Below the pieces are notes generated by a model that ran no database searches, was not told the DNA's origin, and saw only the letters and a list, made by a program, of their open reading frames with translations. From Acanthamoeba lenticulata (lineage: Eukaryota; Discosea; Longamoebia; Acanthamoebidae): DNA of 12,834 bases. How positions within the stretch are numbered: position 1 is the first letter of the stretch; each line of letters opens with the position of its first letter. Made by a program: the position numbers and the translations under genes. Positions 7,741 to 12,834 of this stretch are shown in pieces. Location of the stretch: positions 1-12,834 of the forward strand of contig NAVB01000941.1 of the NCBI GenBank assembly GCA_002179805.1, read 5' to 3'.

Positions 7741-10700
7741 ATGGCGGCCAAGATGTTTGTATCGAAGGAAATGAAGGAAGTGAGTCAGCAGATCAAGAAG
7801 CTGACGGTGGAACAAAAGACGCTTCGTAAGCAACTTCGAGAGCATGCCCAGAGGGTGATTGATGGCAAGTTCGAGGACAAATTGCTTGACACCCTCGAAG
7901 AGCTGGAGAAGAAGGAACTGCAGCTGGAGACCCAACACATCGCACTGCGCAAGGCGTGGTTCGAAGCCACACTCAAGGAGAGGCGGGAGCGTCTCCAGGA
8001 AGCGCAAAGCAAGATGACCAAGAGCGGGGGCCTCGCGAGCAGCCGCTCGATCTTCTCCAACTCTATGGCGCCCAGCGCGCTCGATGAGCTGAGCTCTCGC
8101 GTTTTTGGCAAGAGCTCACGTGCTGCCCTTAAGGGTCCCAACCCATTCCTCGACGAGCAACAGCAGTACGCTTGTGTTTCTACCGCTTTTTCTTCATCTG
8201 TACTGCATGCATTCTTACGTGGTTGGCGGCCTGCAGGCTGGCCGCTGCTGAATTGGATCACGACATTTCCACTTGGGAGCTCAAGAGTACTGAAATTTTC
8301 TTTGGTACCAACAAGCTTGGCGAGGGCTCTTTCGGCTCTGTCACCGAGGGCAAGCTGCGCGGCAAAGCAGTAGCCATAAAGACCATGTACGAACATCTTC
8401 TCGCAAGCAATGTTGCGAAACGGCACCAAGCTCATTGTTTTCTTTGCAGCACCCCGAAATACGATGCGGATGAGATTAACGCAATTCTCGACGATTTCCG
8501 TAACGAATGCGCTGTCATGAGGTTCGTCTTCACTTGCTTTGCCTGTGTCGTGAGAGCTTGCTGAAAGCTTTCTTTTTCATCATGACAGCAAGCTGCTGCA
8601 CCCTAATGTGCTTCTCTTGATGGGTGTCTGCATTGATCGCAAGCTTGACAGCGACCAACTCAAGCTCATCATGGTCACTGAGCTTATGGCGCGAGGTGAG
8701 ATTTTCATCTTTCAAACCTAATTCCTTACCTCCAAGCTTGACTGACATACGTTGCACCTCAGGCAGCGTGTTTGACCTTTTGCACAAGGACGCGAAGCGC
8801 AAGATTGTCTTCAAGCAACGTATGAAGTTTGCCAAGGACGCTTGCCTGGGCATGAATTGGCTGCATCTGTCCTCGCCTCCCATCCTGTACGTCACTCCCC
8901 TCCAGAGGACAAAAGTTGTGATAAGATTGTTGTTAACCTCTGGGGTGTGTTCCTCCTCACATCAAGGCACTTGGACCTTAAGACGGCGAACTTGCTGGTG
9001 GACAACAACTGGGTCGCCAAGGTGTCTGACTTTGGTCTCTCGCGGTATGGATACCTATGCTCGCCCGTGTACATGGCGGGGCACTCAAGAGACACGGCCA
9101 ACCATCTGACCCTCTGCCTATCGTGACACCTTCAGAGTAAAGAAGGCCGACAAGAACAAGGGCGCCACCGGCTCGCCCGTGTACATGGCCCCCGAAGTGT
9201 TGGCTGACAAGCCCTACGACGAAAAGGCCGACGTCTACAGTTTTGCCATCGTGCTCTGGGAGCTGGTCACCAACAAGAAGCCCTACGAGGAGGAGCAGTT
9301 TGAGTCCCTCGACGGTACGCAAGACCTCGCCTTGGCGTCATATCCGTCCCAGCAGCTCAGGCTTTATTTTATTTTATTTTATTTTATTTATTTTTTTTTG
9401 GATTTCTCCTTACACGACGGGACTCTTGCGTGGCACAGAAATTTATGATCACGTCGTGATCGACGGCGCCCGCCCCAAGATCCCCGCCGAGTGCCCGCCG
9501 CAGCTGGCCGAGCTGATCCAAAAGTGCTGGGACACCGACCCGGCCAAGAGGCCCACTTTCCAGCAGATCATCGATTCGCATTTGCTTGATGAAGGTATTT
9601 TTTTTCTTCTTCCAATTTCTCCTTTTACTCTTCCCGTTGTTATGATTAACGCTCTTGGTGGATACGCAGTGATCGTCGATGCCATCATCAGCAACACCAA
9701 CCAGGACGCCCGCACCTTCTGGAAGAAGTGCTTCACCGAGAAGGACGAGATCCTTGAAGCCGTCCCGTGGAAGGTGAGAAAAACTTTCGCTCTGCCTGAA
9801 ATTGGTCCCCTCAGTTTGGCCTCACACACCCACATGGTCACTTGCGCACATCACCTGAAACACACAGACCTTTATCCGAGAGCTCATCAGCTTCTGCAAG
9901 ATCGAGTTCCCTAAGGACGCCATCCTGGACGACCAGATCGAGGTCAAGTCGCTCAAGATCGTGCTGGGTTCGTGTCTCGCCGGATCCTCTCTCTCAAGCT
10001 TTCTTCTCATCTCATCTCATCTCGCTCACTCAATTCTCACTTCTCTCTCTCTCTCTCTCTCTCACACAACAGCCAACAAGGAGGACGTGGTGACGATCGA
10101 GAATTTCAGCAGAGCGCTGGAGTGGTTCGGGCCATTTACGCTCGACCGCCAGTTCATGGACAATGTGCAGGACACCATCTCTATCAGCGGCTTCTTTGGC
10201 GACATCTCCAGCCAAGAGGCCGAGCAAATCATGGCTGGCAAGAAGCCCGTACGTACTTGAGAATTTCTTCCTTTATTCATTAATGAATTAATATTTCTTT
10301 ATTTTTTGTCCTAATATCATAATACGAAAATACTAAACTGAGCACCACACTGTGCAGGGCCAATACATGGTGCGGTTCAGCACCCAGCAGCCTGGGTTCT
10401 ACACGATCACCACCATGTCGGAGGAAAACGCGCTCAAGCACTACCGCATCAAGCACAAGGCCGGTTTGGGCTTCCTTTTGGGCAACGCTGAGTTCCCGTC
10501 CCTCCCCAAGCTCATCAAGGCCAACCGTAAGGAGCTCTACCTCAAGGTACCTTGTGATTCCACTATTCTAATTAATTTATCATTTATTATTGATTTATTA
10601 TTTAATTGTTAAACAAATGAATTGTTTTTAAATGCGTTCTGTTGCTGTGGGCGCAGCGTGCGGTGAAGGGATCCAAGTACTCGCAGCTGTTCGTGGCGCA

Positions 10701-10743
10701 CGAGGAGAAGAACGAGTCAGCCTACATCGAGATGATGGTGTAA
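7741..10743 (+). CDS. SH2 domain-containing tyrosine-kinase-like protein kinase (Shk type)
   Basis: Predicted cytosolic signalling kinase combining a TKL kinase and an SH2 domain, an arrangement typical of amoebozoan Shk proteins. Exons: 7741-8165, 8237-8386, 8450-8521, 8589-8695, 8763-8886, 8967-9044, 9136-9314, 9439-9594, 9670-9773, 9868-9967, 10073-10248, 10358-10546 and 10657-10743. All phases agree: 648 residues. Residues 1-115 are charged and coiled-coil-like. The kinase spans about 157-428: GEGSFG (170-175), VAIK Lys190, helix C Glu211, HLDLKTAN with Asp296, DFG 314-316, SPVYMAPE ending at Glu339, and KRP 415-417. Leu295 replaces the Arg of HRD. The SH2 domain (about 538-630) has [11 protein letters not shown], the phosphotyrosine-binding Arg563 in [14 protein letters not shown] and HYRIKH. 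The stop at 10741 follows IEMMV. Catalytic residues are intact, so activity is expected. Whether it targets Ser/Thr or Tyr cannot be told from sequence. Confidence 0.93.
9059..9077 (+). repeat. Intronic copy of a 19-nt direct repeat
   Basis: GCTCGCCCGTGTACATGGC lies inside kinase intron 6 (9045-9135) and is identical to 9171-9189 in exon 7. In the frame continued from exon 6 it reads CSPVYMA, mimicking the activation-segment motif of the true exon. Confidence 0.95.
9171..9189 (+). repeat. Exonic copy of the 19-nt direct repeat (activation segment)
   Basis: This is the coding copy, encoding GSPVYMA just before the PE of the APE motif in the kinase domain. It lies 112 bp downstream of its intronic twin. 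The sequences flanking the two copies differ immediately outside the match. Confidence 0.95.
9363..9390 (+). repeat. (TTTTA)n microsatellite in kinase intron 7
   Basis: Four perfect ATTTT units plus a partial unit, followed by a T9 run, lie within the 124-nt intron 9315-9438. The AT-rich intron contrasts sharply with the flanking GC-rich exons. Confidence 0.9.
10042..10063 (+). repeat. (TC)11 microsatellite forming the polypyrimidine tract of kinase intron 10
   Basis: A TC dinucleotide run directly precedes the CACACAACAG acceptor at 10072. It serves as the polypyrimidine tract and may vary in length between strains. Confidence 0.95.
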
Positions 10744-11998
10744 AGAAACAGAAGAAGAGGAAGAAGGCGGAGGAACAAGAAGAACGTGGGACGGAGGCGA
10801 ACAAGTTCGCACTGGCGAGGAGATGAAGCGGTCACACGTGTGAAGCCGACGGCGGGCAGACGTAATTACGCCGTAGAGAGAGAGAGAGAAAGAGGAGAAA
10901 GGAGCGATGGAGGATCCTCCCCTCCACACGCGTTGTTGTGCAGTAGTTTGGTTTGTTGGTCTCCAAGTTTCGATTCGCGAGCTTTTGTTGTTTTTCGTTC
11001 GTCTCCTCTGAAAGGAAAGCAACAGGCGTGGTGGTGGTGATCACTCTCGTGAGAATGGATGGTGGTGGTGGACAAGCATGGCTGCGCAGGCCTGTTCCCG
11101 CCTCCACCGCCTCCATCGCACTTCTGCTGCAGTGGGGCTGAGATTTACTTTGTTTGAAGGGTGTGGGGGCAGCCGCTCCACAAGCTGGTGCATATGTGCG
11201 TGAGCACTCATTGCTTGGTTCAGTGTCGTTTTTGAATCAATAGACATTCAAGCAAGTGTGCTAAGACTTTAGGTTCATTTGAGCAACAAGTGAATATAAG
11301 AAGAGAACACAACTTGAATACAGTGCTGGTGATATCTTTGGAGAAGAAAGGTTTAATCTGGCACATCACATAGCTATTAGCATTCAAATACACTGATTGG
11401 GAACAAGAAACACTGTACTACCCACTTCAAAAACCATACGTGTTAAAAAAGATGGGCTTGACAGTGCTCTTTGAGATCTGTACAGAACTCATGGGCCTTA
11501 CAGAAGTCCACGTGGTCAGTTCTGGTGGCTTCTGAAAAGCCATCCTCATCACATAAGCCTTGTGGAATGCAGAAAGCCGCTTGCGCAAATCCAGAGTCTC
11601 CTCTCCCATAGGACTGTTCCACCAAAGGGAACGGGTGGGTGTCGATTACATGATCTGATTGCTGCGTGATGAGATTCCAACTAGAACAAGCTGAGGTGCA
11701 GTGTACCATCTTTTAGGTTGGTTGGCCCTTCAGGGCAATAGGTCGTGTGGTTGTGTGCTTGAGCTTCAGCACGAGAGGGTTAAGGCTAGACGAGGTCCAA
11801 GGGGAGGAGGAATACGACGACGAGGACGAGGACGTATCTCGCTCGCTGGGATGACCTTCAAGCGAGGGTTTCCATTTATGATTGTTGAGTGAAAGCGGTC
11901 CATTGATACACCAATTAAAAATACATATTAATGACGGTCCAAAATACACTTGAGGGAGAAGGAAAAACAAAAACGCCTTCTCCCGCTAGCAGCTGCCA
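10744..11998. other. Long region without a confident gene
   Basis: About 1.25 kb between the kinase stop and the stop of the minus-strand surface protein, so it holds both 3' ends. The first 400 bp are purine-rich 3' UTR-like sequence with an AG run (10875-10893) and GGTGGT runs. From about 11220 to 11700 the sequence is visibly lower in GC than any exon here. One minus-strand frame (11709-11443, 88 codons) is Cys-rich and overlaps another open frame (11609-11427). Neither shows a family I know. From 11790 to 11840 there is a GAC/GAG-rich run. No tRNA, transposase or terminal repeat was recognised. Confidence 0.5.
11954..11984. repeat. Perfect 9-bp inverted repeat (hairpin) downstream of the surface protein gene
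   Basis: GGGAGAAGG (11954-11962) and CCTTCTCCC (11976-11984) are perfectly complementary around a 13-nt A-rich loop. On the minus strand the hairpin begins 14 nt beyond the stop codon at 11999, with a T-rich loop. It would form a stem in the 3' UTR. Function is unknown; it could affect 3'-end formation or mRNA stability. Confidence 0.7.
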
Positions 11999-12834
11999 TC
12001 AGGCCACCAGGGCCAAGAGCCACTGGGCAGCGAGGGAGACCAGCTGGAGGCTCGCGCCGCCCAGTTGGCCTGCCGCTGAGAGGTCGCTTGACGTGGCCCC
12101 GACCGCCACGGGCGTGCCCACCAGGGTCGCGTTGGGCCACACCGCCAAGAGGTCCGACGGCTTGATGCGCAGCGCGCGCTCCATGAGCTCCACCCCGTTG
12201 GACCCGCTGATGAAGAACTCCACCGTCACGCCGCTCTGTTCTGTCGTCGTCTCGACTTGGTTGTCGCTGGTTGCGTCGACCTTCGACACGGTGGCTTGCA
12301 CGGCCTTGATGGTGGACAGCACGACCGTGATGTTGCTGCTGCTCTGCCTCTTTCCGCTGGTGGCATCGGTGGAGTTGAGGAGAGTGCGCATGGTAGAGAC
12401 AAAGGGCTGCGTGTCCCACGTTTTGAGGCTGCCCAGGAGCGTAAATTGGACCACAAAGTTGCCTGGGTTGGTCGCATCACCTGTTGTTTTCGTTTGTTTC
12501 GTGTTGGTTAGCAAAAGTCATCGCCAAAATTTTTTGCATTTTTCTTTTTATTTTATGAATAATTTTTGGTGCATTAAAAAAAGTAAACATAAATAATAAG
12601 AAATAAACAATGGAAGCAACATAAACAAAGAAAAACAAAAAAAAAGATTGTTGGGGCGGGACGCACCCGTGCTTCCTCCGCCATTGTCGCCTCCACCGTT
12701 GTCACCGCCGCCATTGTCACCACCGCCATTGTCACCGCCGCCATTGTCACCGCCGCCATTGTCACCACCGCCGCTATTGTTGGATTGCGGCGCGAAGAGT
12801 GTGCCAGTCGGCCTTATGGATGTCGACACCCACA
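11999..12834 (-). CDS. Putative GPI-anchored extracellular protein with Gly-Asp-Asn repeat linker, C-terminal part
   Basis: The 5' end lies beyond the right edge. Exons seen are 12834-12667 and 12480-11999. The 186-nt intron has donor GTGCGT, acceptor AACAACAG, phase 1, and an AT-rich body with stops in frame. The product begins with a short stretch, then six GGGDN units, then a folded region of about 115 residues starting DATNPGNFVVQFTL. That region alternates strands and helices and ends around LLAVWPNATL. Three N-glycosylation sequons (NSTD, NITV, NATL) suggest passage through the secretory pathway. The last 25 residues are small residues (SAAGQLGGAS) followed by a hydrophobic tail ending LAAQWLLALVA at the stop, the layout of a GPI-anchor signal. 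No cysteine occurs in the final exon. No named family is assigned; an adhesin-like or SEA-like fold is only a guess. Function is unknown. Confidence 0.75.
12683..12772 (-). repeat. Coding 15-bp minisatellite, six units encoding GGGDN
   Basis: Six tandem 15-bp units (GGN GGN GGN GAC AAY on the minus strand) differ mostly at third codon positions. A degenerate GGGST unit follows at 12682-12668. The repeat forms a flexible hydrophilic linker before the folded domain, and the exon ends right after it. Confidence 0.95.

Noticed and set aside
10861..10870. Palindrome CGTAATTACG downstream of the kinase gene
   Set aside because: A single 10-bp palindrome is expected by chance in a window of this size and has no supporting context.
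1..12834. Mobile element, CRISPR array, tRNA/rRNA or a clustered defence-like system
   Set aside because: No transposase, reverse transcriptase, terminal repeats, spaced repeats, tRNA-like fold or 5S sequence was seen. Every confident gene is an ordinary intron-containing eukaryotic gene.

Overview
The window reads as nuclear DNA of an amoebozoan, most likely Acanthamoeba or a close relative. Exons are GC-rich with G/C-ending codons, and short AT- or pyrimidine-rich spliceosomal introns (55-207 nt) break nearly every gene. The gene content is purely eukaryotic: an SH2-domain tyrosine-kinase-like kinase of the Shk type, a SUZ12-type Polycomb protein and an augmin subunit. The organism is inferred from these traits, since no search was possible. 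I rebuilt gene models by joining exons whose splice phases agree and whose product matches known families. In all, 26 introns are proposed, 25 GT-AG and one GC-AG.

Layout, left to right. (1) 1-688, minus: the N-terminal part of UDP-glucose pyrophosphorylase, running off the left edge. (2) 689-1318: an intergenic region shared by two divergent genes, with an A15 tract and a TATA-like element. (3) 1319-4680, plus: a five-exon gene for a SUZ12-like PRC2 subunit with a C2H2-type zinc finger and a full VEFS box. (4) 4745-5310, minus: a three-exon universal stress protein, tail to tail with SUZ12. (5) 5311-5924: no gene recognised. (6) 5925-7461, minus: a seven-exon gene for HAUS4, a subunit of augmin (microtubule nucleation). 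(7) 7462-7740: a short divergent promoter region. (8) 7741-10743, plus: a thirteen-exon Shk-type kinase, with coiled coil, TKL kinase domain and C-terminal SH2. (9) 10744-11998: about 1.25 kb with no confident gene, including a stretch of lower GC and a perfect hairpin. (10) 11999-12834, minus: the C-terminal part of a secreted, probably GPI-anchored protein with a Gly-Gly-Gly-Asp-Asn repeat, running off the right edge.

The genes do not form a pathway. They are independent housekeeping, chromatin, cytoskeletal, signalling and surface genes packed in alternating orientation. I found no mobile element, RNA gene, CRISPR array or defence-type cluster. The points most worth following up are the GC-AG intron inside the VEFS box, the shared GTNCG donor motif, the long insertion inside the SUZ12 zinc finger, and a 19-nt copy of kinase activation-segment coding sequence inside the preceding intron.
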